Of a stretch of 8,228 bases of DNA, positions 1-6,449 are shown piece after piece. The position numbers and the translations under genes were made by a program. Positions within the stretch are counted from its first letter, which is position 1; every line of letters starts with the position of its first letter. This DNA is from Candidatus Poribacteria bacterium. Its GTDB lineage: Bacteria > Poribacteria > WGA-4E > GCA-2687025. The notes beneath the pieces are model-generated. The model had not been told where the DNA came from and did not search any database. It saw only the letters and a list, made by a program, of their open reading frames with translations. The stretch spans positions 1-8,228 of the forward strand of contig JAQBWJ010000068.1 of assembly GCA_027625215.1 (NCBI GenBank), written 5' to 3'.

Positions 1-21
1 GCGGCGGATGAGGAGCCCCCT

Positions 22-1161
22 TTACGGTTGCCCGAAGAACAACGTGCCGGGCTTTTGGTACTTCCGCGCCGCCTCTTCGTTCAGTTCGACGCCGAGTCCC
101 GGCTTGTCGGACAGCGGGAGGTAGCCGCCCTGAATGATCGGCGGGTCGGCGATCACCAACTCGTGCCAATGAGCGCGTTCCATCCAATGCCACTCCAGCA
201 CGAGGAAGTTGGGAACGCTCCCGCAGCAATGCGCAGACGCGACCGTGCCGATGGGTCCGCAAACGTTGTGCGGCGAAAACCCGATGTAGTAGAGCTCCGC
301 CATATTGGCGATCTTCTTGCCTTCCGTCAGCCCGCAGCACTTCGGCAGGTCGGGCATGATGTGATCGACCGCCTGCTGTTCGATGAGGTCGCGGAAGCCC
401 CATCGCAGGTAGAGGCTTTCTCCGGCGCAGATGGGGATGGGCGAGTTCAGTTTCACCTCGCGCATCGCGGCGATGTTTTCAGGGGGGATCGGCTCTTCCA
501 GCCACATGAGGTTGAACGGTTCCAACTTGCGGGCGACCTCGCACGCGGCGGCGATGTCGTACCTGCCGTGCATGTCCACGCACAGATCGACGTTGGGGCC
601 GACCGCCTCGCGGACGGCGGCGACCAGTTCCACCATGCGCGAGACTTCCATGCGCGACGCCGAAGGGTTCCAGCGGTCGAGTTTGTCGGGACTTGAGGGG
701 TCGTCCAGATCGAACTTGAGCGCGTCGAAGCCCTGTTCGACCACCCACTTCGCCTTCGCCGCCGCCGACGCGGGGTCGTTGTCCTTCCCGGCATGGCAGT
801 CGGCGTACAGGCGCACGCTGTCGCGGAACTTGCCGCCGAGCAGTTGATAAACGGGCACGCCCAACGCCTTGCCGACCAGATCAAGCAGCGCGATGTCGAT
901 GCCCGACAGCGCCGTGACGACGTTCCCCGCCAACGCGCCGTCGAAGATGTAGCGGCGTCGGATTTTCTCGAAGAGCATGTCCCAGTTCATCGGGTTTTCG
1001 CCGACGAGCAACGCCTTCATGTCGTCCAGCAGCAGCGTGACGCCGCCGCCGCCGTGAATGCACTCGCCAATGCCCGTGATGCCCTCATCCGTCTCGATCT
1101 TGATGAGCGTGTTCCAGCCGTGACCGCGCACGACGGCGGTTGTCAGGTCGGTGATTTTCAT
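22..1161 (-). CDS. Enolase-superfamily (mandelate racemase/galactonate dehydratase-like) sugar-acid dehydratase
   Basis: 379-residue cytoplasmic enzyme of the mandelate racemase subgroup, probably removing water from a sugar acid by Mg2+-assisted proton abstraction. Seen: N-terminal capping domain (about 1-120) with the Gly-rich loop GECIHGGGG at 32-40, then the barrel. Metal ligands map to D196 (in VDMHGR), E222 (WLEEP) and E248 (AGES). D271 (MPDL) and H298 (FSPHN) form the usual Asp-His dyad, and E323 (LEWHW) matches the late conserved Glu. D196-x-H198 is the D-x-H arrangement of D-galactonate and related acid-sugar dehydratases, and the second strand has K149-x-D rather than the K-x-K of racemases, so dehydratase is more likely than racemase. 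The ATG at 1161 (MKITDL) is chosen because the family starts there; the ATG eight codons upstream has a poorly spaced SD. It lies 174 nt downstream of the GH62 gene. Substrate is not determinable; galactonate, gluconate, arabinonate or fuconate are possible. Confidence 0.9.
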   Translation of the reverse strand: MKITDLTTAVVRGHGWNTLIKIETDEGITGIGECIHGGGGVTLLLDDMKALLVGENPMNWDMLFEKIRRRYIFDGALAGNVVTALSGIDIALLDLVGKALGVPVYQLLGGKFRDSVRLYADCHAGKDNDPASAAAKAKWVVEQGFDALKFDLDDPSSPDKLDRWNPSASRMEVSRMVELVAAVREAVGPNVDLCVDMHGRYDIAAACEVARKLEPFNLMWLEEPIPPENIAAMREVKLNSPIPICAGESLYLRWGFRDLIEQQAVDHIMPDLPKCCGLTEGKKIANMAELYYIGFSPHNVCGPIGTVASAHCCGSVPNFLVLEWHWMERAHWHELVIADPPIIQGGYLPLSDKPGLGVELNEEAARKYQKPGTLFFGQP

Positions 1162-1192
1162 GATGTGCTCAATTTCCCCTCGCATGACCCCC

Positions 1193-1223
1193 GGAATCTG
1201 AAGCGATGAGTTCGGGAATCTGA
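1193..1223 (-). promoter_or_regulatory. Paired 9-bp direct repeat upstream of the dehydratase gene (possible operator)
   Basis: On the minus strand the 9-mer TCAGATTCC occurs twice, at 1215-1223 and 1193-1201. The copies are 22 nt apart start to start, about two helical turns, so a dimeric regulator could bind both on one face of the DNA. The proximal copy ends 31 nt before the dehydratase start codon, where an operator or activator site would sit. Only the repeat and spacing are seen; a regulator is inferred. Confidence 0.3.
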
Positions 1224-1265
1224 GGATAGCAGAAACGGGAGGGAAATGGATGGTTGGCGGCGCGC

Positions 1266-1279
1266 ATGAATTGGTTCAT
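1266..1279. promoter_or_regulatory. 14-bp inverted repeat in the GH62-dehydratase intergenic region
   Basis: ATGAATTGGTTCAT has perfect 5-bp arms (ATGAA/TTCAT) around TTGG. It lies 56 nt beyond the GH62 stop and about 105 nt upstream of the dehydratase start. Size and symmetry resemble LacI- or GntR-type operators, which often control sugar genes, but no regulator gene is in the window and the match could be chance. Confidence 0.2.
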
Positions 1280-1335
1280 TAGACGCACCCACAACCCGAC
1301 GATGTAGATTGCGCCGATTCGACGGGGCGAGTGTG

Positions 1336-2421
1336 TCACGGGTCGGAAACAGGCGTCAACGCGCCGATTCGCCACTGGAACTGACCGTAGTTCTGTCCCG
1401 ACTTGTCTCGGTACCACATGCCCTGAAAGATCAACCGCAGGTCGGCGGGATCGACCGTCAACGTCTCATCGTACCCCGCTCGAATCAACTCTCCATGACT
1501 GATGTTATCCGTCCACGGCTCGATGCCCTCCGCAGGGCGGATATTGTTCCACCCGGCAAAGGGGTGTTCGGCGGTATCGGCAAGCGGCGTCCACTCGCCA
1601 TCCAACCGATTTGCGACGTAGGCTTTGTAGTATCGCCGCCCGTTTTCTTCGATGACGGTGAGATACTGATCCATTCCCAAAAGTTTGTACGTGTGGCTCG
1701 CCTCAAAGATTTTGGCGTCAAGCGCGAGTTCGCAATGGTCGAATCCGCGCGGAAAGTCCTCCGGATTGGTCCACAACCGCCACATTTTGCCGTTCAGGTT
1801 GGTCAGGAAGAGATAGGCTCGTTCGTCGTCGCAGATGATCCAGTAGTCGAGTCCGCCTTCCCGTCGGGGATCGTTCGCCCCGCCGTCGAGGATCGGCGCG
1901 GCGCGCGTCCACGAGCGCGGGTCGGCGATATCGCTCGTCGTGGAATGGGCGACCCACATCATGTTCGCGCCGGGAGCGCCCATCTGATAGATCAGATACC
2001 ATTTCGCGTGCGGTCTGAAGTAGAAGACTTGGGGAGCGCCGAAATAGTCGCTGTCGCTGATGTCGAGCAGCGTTCGTTCGGAGCGGTCGGCTTCGTCCCA
2101 CGTCTTGAACGAACAGTACTCGATGGCGGTTTTGCCTTCCAGTTTGACCGTCATGAAGACATGCCATCTGCCCTCGAAGAACACGACGCTCGGGTCCTTC
2201 TGCGCGCGACTGCGATTCGCGCCGCGTATTTCGGGAGCGATCAGCGGACGCCCGTACTCCCACATCTTGGGGACGCTGAACGAAGTCGCCGCGCGTTCGG
2301 AACGTTGGTGGTCGCCGCCGACATCACTATCGCCCAATGCCTTCTCAGGCAGGAACACGGTCGCGCCCAAGCCACTGACGACGATAATCCATAGGATTGT
2401 GCGCCGGACTGTTCGCTTCAT
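1336..2421 (-). CDS. Secreted GH62-type alpha-L-arabinofuranosidase
   Basis: 361-residue glycoside hydrolase that should remove alpha-L-arabinofuranosyl side chains from arabinoxylan or arabinan outside the cytoplasm. Residues 1-30 are a signal peptide: basic MKRTVRR, a hydrophobic stretch at 8-24, and a plausible cleavage after ALG. The rest matches the GH62 five-bladed propeller: KDPSVVFF (D76, expected general base), APQVFYF (129-135), GLDYWIICDD (D192, expected pKa modulator), KIFEASHTYK (E240, expected general acid), PFAGWNN (287-293) and NISHGELIRAG (306-316). D76-D192 and D192-E240 spacings (116 and 48) fit family norms. No carbohydrate-binding module is present. The start at 2421 has AAAGAGAC upstream and gives a clean signal peptide; the same frame stays open 111 codons further upstream but that part is compositionally unlike protein and overlaps the next gene. 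GH43 is the nearest alternative. Confidence 0.9.
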   Translation of the reverse strand: MKRTVRRTILWIIVVSGLGATVFLPEKALGDSDVGGDHQRSERAATSFSVPKMWEYGRPLIAPEIRGANRSRAQKDPSVVFFEGRWHVFMTVKLEGKTAIEYCSFKTWDEADRSERTLLDISDSDYFGAPQVFYFRPHAKWYLIYQMGAPGANMMWVAHSTTSDIADPRSWTRAAPILDGGANDPRREGGLDYWIICDDERAYLFLTNLNGKMWRLWTNPEDFPRGFDHCELALDAKIFEASHTYKLLGMDQYLTVIEENGRRYYKAYVANRLDGEWTPLADTAEHPFAGWNNIRPAEGIEPWTDNISHGELIRAGYDETLTVDPADLRLIFQGMWYRDKSGQNYGQFQWRIGALTPVSDP

Positions 2422-2509
2422 GCGATTTGTCTCTTTATGGATTGGAACTTCGGAATCGTTGGAGGGTTCGGGTACGTTCGTGCTGCGGCGTGCGAAAGGC
2501 GACGGTCTG

Positions 2510-2788
2510 CTATCCTGCGGACTGCGCAGCAAGCATTTCCTCGCAACCAAGTTGAACCAGGAACACTCGGTACTGCTCCTCACCCAGTTCAAAGTCCGAT
2601 TTGTCGGCGACGCCGATCCTCGACACGATCTCGGCGATCTCGTCGAACTTGTCGTCCGCGAAACGCATGTCGGCGATCTCGTTGTTCGCCCATGCCACGA
2701 AGTCTTCCAGCGACAGGCTGCCGTGGAGATGTTCCAAGATGCGGTCCGCAACATCGTACCGCGTCAGTTCCTTTTCCATGGTATTCAT
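2510..2788 (-). CDS. Small acidic protein of unknown function; possible antitoxin or immunity partner
   Basis: 92 residues, strongly acidic (21 Asp/Glu against 8 Lys/Arg), no signal peptide or membrane segment, so cytoplasmic. Predicted mostly helical: RYDVADRILEHLHG, then SLEDFVAWANNEI and KFDEIAEIVSRIG, ending in QYRVFLVQLGCEEM. I recognise no named family, though similarly short acidic helical proteins are common as antitoxins and immunity proteins. ATG at 2788 (MNTMEK) or ATG at 2779 (MEKELTR) are both possible; neither has a strong SD, and the first is used here. It begins 12 nt after the stop of the gene upstream, so the two are almost certainly cotranscribed. The GH62 gene follows after 88 nt. 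Function by pairing is inference only. Confidence 0.7.
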   Translation of the reverse strand: MNTMEKELTRYDVADRILEHLHGSLSLEDFVAWANNEIADMRFADDKFDEIAEIVSRIGVADKSDFELGEEQYRVFLVQLGCEEMLAAQSAG

Positions 2789-2800
2789 CCCATCGAACTC

Positions 2801-3151
2801 TTATCGGCGACGTACCGGCATCTGCTGATGCCCGCTGTCCGTCGGATATTTCCGGTGTGATTCCAGGGGATTACCCTGAAGGTCATACACCACCTGATAG
2901 AAGGTCTGAGTTGCTTCATCGGCGTCTGTCGTAAGCGTATAAACCGCGAAACCACGCGCATAGCCCGGCACGATACGAAAATAAACACGTCCCTGATTCG
3001 GCAAGTCGCGCCAACCGTCCGACCACCGTTCATGCCGATGACGTTTTCTGCTGTCCAATATACCCGATCTAATCGCATCTTCTTCACCGCAGTATACCTG
3101 ATGGCGAATCGTAACGCTTCCCTCTACCGACTCGTTCCCCAAGAGATTCAA
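2801..3151 (-). CDS. Small unrecognised protein, first gene of a two-gene cassette; possible toxin partner
   Basis: Up to 116 residues. No ATG start exists in frame; an in-frame stop lies 18 nt upstream of the TTG at 3151, so translation must begin at this TTG (weak SD) or at a later TTG or GTG. The first half is rich in Arg and His (SRKRHRHER at about 34-42). The second half looks like a folded beta-rich domain: GRVYFRIVPGYARGFAVYTL, then TFYQVVYDLQGNP, then a basic tail ending VRRR. No signal peptide or membrane helix. I recognise no family; the YDLQGNP stretch is faintly like tails of Rhs or polymorphic-toxin proteins. A 100-aa ORF in another frame overlaps (2785-3087), but its composition is unlike a normal protein. 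The gene could also be a fragment of a longer protein that lost its N-terminus. Confidence 0.55.
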   Translation of the reverse strand: MNLLGNESVEGSVTIRHQVYCGEEDAIRSGILDSRKRHRHERWSDGWRDLPNQGRVYFRIVPGYARGFAVYTLTTDADEATQTFYQVVYDLQGNPLESHRKYPTDSGHQQMPVRRR

Positions 3152-3162
3152 CTTAACGATCC

Positions 3163-3204
3163 GGCGTCATCGCCACACCTAAAAGAAGACGGTGCGATGA
3201 TCGC
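3163..3204. promoter_or_regulatory. Inverted repeats in the divergent intergenic region
   Basis: The 84-nt gap between the small-gene cassette (leftward) and the ankyrin gene (rightward) holds two short palindromes: GGCGTCATCGCC at 3163-3174 and GCGATGATCGC at 3194-3204. They share a 7-bp core in opposite orientation (TCATCGC at 3167-3173, GCGATGA at 3194-3200), with centres about three helical turns apart. This is the arrangement of an operator serving divergent promoters or an autoregulated cassette. No clear -10 or -35 boxes were assigned. Confidence 0.3.
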
Positions 3205-3235
3205 GTCACCCCCAATCTAAGGAGAAGTACGACAC

Positions 3236-4042
3236 ATGAATGAGGCGTTAAAACAGTCGTTTATCGAGAGCGTCCGCAACAAAACGGCGTCGAAAACGCG
3301 AGAACTGCTGGCAGCGAACCCGTCGCTGGTCGAGAACATCGACGCGACATGGTTTTGGTTCGACGGCACCGCGCTCATCGAAGCGGCGGGTCGTCACGAC
3401 CGCGAGACGGTCGACGCGCTGCTCGACTTCGGCGCGGATATCAACGCGAAAAGCGGGTGGTGGGCGGGCGGCTTCTCGGCGATGCACCACGTCGCCGGGT
3501 CGATGGTCGCGTTCAACGAGGAGTTCGCCCAATACCTGCTGTCGCGCGGCGCGACGCTCGACGCATGGGGAGCCGCCGGGTTGAACAAGGTCGATGACCT
3601 CCACAAGATTCTCCACAAAACGCCCGAAGTCGTGAACGAACACGGTCCCGACGGCATGAGTCCGCTGCACTATTCCGCGACCCGCTTCGTCGCCGACACG
3701 ATCTTGGATCACGGCGCGGACATCAATTTCAAGGACAACGACCATTTAGGGACACCCGCGCAGTGGTTGGTGCGCGCGCGTCCCAAAGTGGCGCAGCATC
3801 TGGTTGATCGCGGCGCGGAGGGCGACGTATTGCTCTACGCGGCGTTGGGCGACCTCAACCGAGTTAAGGCGGAGGTCGAAGCGGACCCGTCGTGCCTGAA
3901 GGCGCAGACGACCGACCGAAACGCGCCGGGCGGCTACGTACTCGCCTATACGATGGGCGGCGAACTGAACGCGCTGCAAGTGGCGGAACGGTTCGAGCAA
4001 ACGGCGGTCGCGGATTACCTGAAAACCGTCTCGGCGTCCTAA
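3236..4042 (+). CDS. Ankyrin-repeat protein
   Basis: 268 residues, no signal peptide, probably a soluble cytoplasmic scaffold that binds a protein partner. Roughly six ankyrin-type units are visible: around 15-35 (RELLAANPSLV), 46-72 (ALIEAAGRHDRETVDALLD then FGADINA), 80-110 (FSAMHHVAG ... YLLSRGATLD), 115-138 (degenerate, LHKILHKTPEVVNEHG), 141-168 (MSPLHYSATR ... ILDHGADINFKD), 173-194 (TPAQWLVRARPKVAQHLVD) and a last one at 198-224 (LLYAALGDLNRVKAEVEADP). The HGADIN and SPLH signatures are typical. The C-terminus (242-262) makes a capping helix pair. The start has AAGGAG at 3219-3224, 11 nt upstream of ATG. It diverges from the small-gene cassette and is followed after 106 nt by the isomerase-like gene. 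Partner unknown; no enzymatic domain is fused to it. Confidence 0.88.
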   Translation: MNEALKQSFIESVRNKTASKTRELLAANPSLVENIDATWFWFDGTALIEAAGRHDRETVDALLDFGADINAKSGWWAGGFSAMHHVAGSMVAFNEEFAQYLLSRGATLDAWGAAGLNKVDDLHKILHKTPEVVNEHGPDGMSPLHYSATRFVADTILDHGADINFKDNDHLGTPAQWLVRARPKVAQHLVDRGAEGDVLLYAALGDLNRVKAEVEADPSCLKAQTTDRNAPGGYVLAYTMGGELNALQVAERFEQTAVADYLKTVSAS

Positions 4043-4148
4043 ACGCTCTAAAATGACGAACGAATCACGCTAAAATTGCCTTTCTCCGTTCGCATCGCCT
4101 ACCCTTTAGTCAGGGGAACGCAAGATCGCGTGAGCGGATGGAGTCTGC

Positions 4149-4928
4149 ATGAAACTGGCGATACGTGACGCCTGCTTGAAAAACGCAATCGACCGCGTAT
4201 TCGACATCGCGCACAACCTCGGTTATCGCGGCGTTGAAATGACGCTCGGCGGGCGCAGTCTGCGCGAACACCCGATCTGGACACGACAGGGCATGACCGA
4301 ACTGCGCGATTTCCGCAACGATTCGCGGATCGAGATCGCCTCGCTCTACCTGCAACGCTTTCAGACCTTCGGGTTCGACGACGACAAGGCAATCGACGGC
4401 GCGCAAAAACTGCTGAACGCGCTCATCCCGCGCGCGTCGGTGATTGAGGCGCGATGCGTCTTCGTCGCGTTTCGCGGCAAACAGGCGATTGAAACGCCCA
4501 AACAGAAACGTCAAGCGCTCGCCATGCTGAAGGAAGCGGCGGTCATCGCGGACGCTTACCGCGTGACGCTCTGCGTCGGCACGACGCTTTCCGCGAAAGA
4601 GACGTTGAAACTGCTGGACGACGTTGGCTCGGACTACCTCAAAGTCGATTACGATATTGCGGACGCGGTTCAACGCGGCGAAAACCCCGCCGAAGCGCTC
4701 GCCGAGTTGGGCGGCATCGTGCGGCAGATACGGTTCCGCGACATGGACGCCGAAGGGACGATCCGCCCGTTGGGGATCGGCAAGATCGACTTCATCCCGC
4801 TGATGACCTATCTTGAAGAAGCCGAGTACGACGGGTACGCCGTCATCGACGCGCCGCCGGGCGATGACCCGGTGGCATCCGCCGCCGCGAATCTGGCGTT
4901 CGTGCAAGAGCAACGGCTGTCGGTTTGA
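4149..4928 (+). CDS. Sugar phosphate isomerase/epimerase-like TIM barrel with altered metal site
   Basis: 259 residues, cytoplasmic, related to the xylose-isomerase-like TIM-barrel family (AP endonuclease 2 superfamily) that isomerises or epimerises sugars and inositols. Seen: strand 1 MKLAIRDACL, GYRGVEMTLGG (25-35), IEIASLYL (61-68), VTLCVGTT (139-146), YLKVDYDIADA (163-173), IRFRDMDAEG (194-203) followed by PLGIGKIDF (207-215), and YAVIDAP (230-236). The usual metal-binding set is Glu, Asp, His, Glu. Here the first Glu position reads G144, the Asp is kept (D169), the His of the H-x-K-D motif reads R195, and the last Glu reads D234. Ordinary divalent-metal catalysis is therefore doubtful; it may be a divergent enzyme or a non-catalytic homologue. 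The ATG has GGAG 5 nt upstream (4140-4143). It lies 106 nt after the ankyrin gene on the same strand and could share its transcript. Confidence 0.8.
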   Translation: MKLAIRDACLKNAIDRVFDIAHNLGYRGVEMTLGGRSLREHPIWTRQGMTELRDFRNDSRIEIASLYLQRFQTFGFDDDKAIDGAQKLLNALIPRASVIEARCVFVAFRGKQAIETPKQKRQALAMLKEAAVIADAYRVTLCVGTTLSAKETLKLLDDVGSDYLKVDYDIADAVQRGENPAEALAELGGIVRQIRFRDMDAEGTIRPLGIGKIDFIPLMTYLEEAEYDGYAVIDAPPGDDPVASAAANLAFVQEQRLSV

Positions 4929-5058
4929 GTGGGATGAACATCGGACTTCACGACATTGTCCGTTTGCACCGACTAATATCCGATGCCCCTAAACTGTCAA
5001 TCGGCACGGACCCTCAGAATGGACACCCTATTAGGTTTGGGATTTCTTAGACACCTCG

Positions 5059-5589
5059 TTAGGACGGGTCGAGCGCCATCCCCCGTTCGGCGGGATCGAA
5101 CTCTTCGGGGAACACGGTCTTTTTGTCGTACCGCGCCCCTTGAAGCCGCGCGTTTTCGTGGATGGTATGATCGAGGTTCGCGCCTTTGAGGTTCGCGCCC
5201 TGCATGTCCGCCCAGTCGATATTCGCGCCGGACAGGTTTGCGCCCTGTAAGTTCGCGTCGGTGAGCGTCGCGCCTTGCAGGTTGATGTTCTGCATCTGCG
5301 CGTTCAGCAGGATCGCGCGGCGCAGGTTGACGCCGTAGAAGTTCGCGTCGCGCAGGTTGGCTCCGGTGAACCGCGCGGCGGCTAGGTTCGATCCGGCGAC
5401 GTACGCGCCGCGCAGATTCCCCTCGCTCACGTCCGCGCCGCTCAGATCAACCGACTTCATGCTCGATTCTTGCAGGTCGATGCTGGTCATGATCGCCGAC
5501 GCGAGTTTCGCGCCGTCAAGCGTTTGTCCCGACAGCGCCGCCTTGTTCAGTTTTGCTCTCGGCTGTAAGAGATACCCTTTGACGTTCAT
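5059..5589 (-). CDS. Pentapeptide-repeat protein
   Basis: 176 residues that should fold into a right-handed quadrilateral beta-helix. From about residue 12 to 152 the sequence runs in five-residue units of the A(D/N)LxG type (for example GANLR DANFY, LQGANLSGANIDWADM, GANLKGANLD), about 28 units or seven coils, with the central Leu/Phe/Met/Ile facing inward. The end, TVFPEEFDPAERG at 158-170, is the cap commonly seen after such repeats. There is no signal peptide or membrane helix, so it is cytoplasmic. Some family members mimic DNA and protect gyrase, but many have no known role and nothing here points to gyrase. GGAGG lies 11 nt upstream of ATG (5601-5605). It is the last gene of the minus-strand run, 142 nt after the DUF1028 gene, and converges on the isomerase-like gene. 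Confidence 0.93.
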   Translation of the reverse strand: MNVKGYLLQPRAKLNKAALSGQTLDGAKLASAIMTSIDLQESSMKSVDLSGADVSEGNLRGAYVAGSNLAAARFTGANLRDANFYGVNLRRAILLNAQMQNINLQGATLTDANLQGANLSGANIDWADMQGANLKGANLDHTIHENARLQGARYDKKTVFPEEFDPAERGMALDPS

Positions 5590-5731
5590 TCGTTTTTAGA
5601 CCTCCGTCCATTTTTCCCCGCAACGGTTTTGCGTTCGCGTCCTCCCTTCTCCCACTCGCGTCCGCGCGCCGATTGAGTTCGGAGGCGGGGGGACGAGTTT
5701 TTAAGTGGACGCCTTTGCGTCAAGTATACGA

Positions 5732-6370
5732 TTACCGACCGAGCCGCAGGTTCAACAAACGGCGCAGTTCGACAAGCGGTTCCGCATGATCGTCCACGCG
5801 GAGGTCGATGTAGCGGTCGTTGAAGCCCGCATAGCCGCCGTGTTCCCGCACGACGAGCATCGCGGCGGACTGTTTCCCGCGCGAGTCGCCACCCACCGCC
5901 TCGCCCGCGTCCATCGCCGCCATCAGTCGGTCCGCCAGCGAGCCTTCCGCCGTCTCGTACGCCTTCGCCATGTGTTCAACCACCGCCTCGCCGACGAGGA
6001 TGTTCCCCTGAACGGCGAACCCGTCGCCGAGTATGCCGCCCGCCCATCCGTGACAGCCCTCGCCCGTGAAGTTGGCGGCGCGCCCATTGGCGTCCACAAT
6101 GCCGACTTGTCGGTCTTTGCGGTTGTCGTCCGCGTCGGTGAGTTGGCGCAGCACGCGGTCGGGCGCGTCGCCCGTTTTCAGGAGCGCGAGTCCATTGGGT
6201 CCGAACGTCGTGTTCGCGTGGGACTGCGTCGCAATCGCCCCGACGCCCGCCTTCGCCCAAGGCACGACCGCCCCCACCGCAAAGAACTTCGACGCCACCG
6301 CAACGCCGAGATCGTCGGATTTCTTGTCGAACGCGACAATCGAAAACGTGCCGAACGGTTCGTTTTTCAT
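5732..6370 (-). CDS. DUF1028 family protein (putative Ntn-hydrolase-fold enzyme)
   Basis: 212 residues, the normal length of a stand-alone DUF1028 domain. Characteristic segments: TFSIVAFD (8-15), LGVAVASKFFAVGAVVPWAK (21-40), GVGAIATQSHAN (42-53), QVGIVDANGRAANFTG (88-103), CHGWAGGILG (106-115), FAVQGNILVG (118-127) and GGDSRGKQSAAMLV (160-173). The family is thought to have the Ntn-hydrolase fold, so an amide-cleaving role is plausible, but its reaction is not established. No signal peptide. The start at 6370 has only a weak SD but matches the family start just before TFSI. It is preceded by a 79-nt gap holding a REP-like hairpin and the end of the small membrane-protein gene. The neighbouring serine hydrolase may hint at peptide or amide turnover; that is inference. 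Confidence 0.92.
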   Translation of the reverse strand: MKNEPFGTFSIVAFDKKSDDLGVAVASKFFAVGAVVPWAKAGVGAIATQSHANTTFGPNGLALLKTGDAPDRVLRQLTDADDNRKDRQVGIVDANGRAANFTGEGCHGWAGGILGDGFAVQGNILVGEAVVEHMAKAYETAEGSLADRLMAAMDAGEAVGGDSRGKQSAAMLVVREHGGYAGFNDRYIDLRVDDHAEPLVELRRLLNLRLGR

Positions 6371-6396
6371 ACGAGGTTACAGACCTTCACCAATGG

Positions 6397-6433
6397 AGTA
6401 CGTAGGGGGCGACCCGCCAGTCCGCCCCCTGCG
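6397..6433. repeat. REP-like GC-rich hairpin, copy 1
   Basis: Shares the 18-nt segment AGTACGTAGGGGGCGACC exactly, in the same orientation, with the copy at 7987-8020. It folds as CGTAGGGGGCG (6401-6411) against CGCCCCCTGCG (6423-6433), 11 bp with one G-T wobble and an 11-nt loop. No T-run follows on either strand, so it is not a typical intrinsic terminator. It lies between the small membrane-protein gene (stop 17 nt away) and the DUF1028 gene. Confidence 0.75.
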
Positions 6434-6449
6434 ACAAAACGGCGACACC

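Noticed and set aside
1..21. GCCCCCT at 15-21, like the right arm of the REP-like hairpins
   Set aside because: Only 7 nt match and no left arm is visible in the window; not enough to call a third copy.
1336..2754. Extension of the GH62 frame by 111 codons upstream of 2421
   Set aside because: The extra part is Ser/Arg/Thr-rich shadow coding that overlaps the acidic small gene in another frame and would bury the signal peptide.
2785..3087. 100-aa ORF with an ATG start overlapping the 116-aa ORF
   Set aside because: Its composition (many Arg, Met, Cys, Trp, no hydrophobic rhythm) looks like an out-of-frame translation, whereas the 116-aa frame gives beta-strand patterns. Some doubt remains because the latter lacks an ATG.
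4076..4110. TTGCCT then TACCCT with 18-nt spacing upstream of the isomerase-like gene, as a sigma-70 promoter
   Set aside because: The -10 match is poor and such pairs occur by chance; not supportable.
4942..4962. Inverted repeat CGGAC/GTCCG after the isomerase-like gene, considered as a terminator between convergent genes
   Set aside because: Stem of 5 bp, 11-nt loop and only three T after it; too weak. I see nothing else in the 130-nt gap.
5157..5589. DNA-level tandem repetition in the pentapeptide gene as a repeat array
   Set aside because: The repetition is explained by the protein's five-residue repeats and is not a nucleotide array of its own.
5708..5721. Hairpin GACGC-CTTT-GCGTC just after the DUF1028 stop, considered as a terminator
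   Set aside because: The stem is only 5 bp and no T-run follows on the minus strand.
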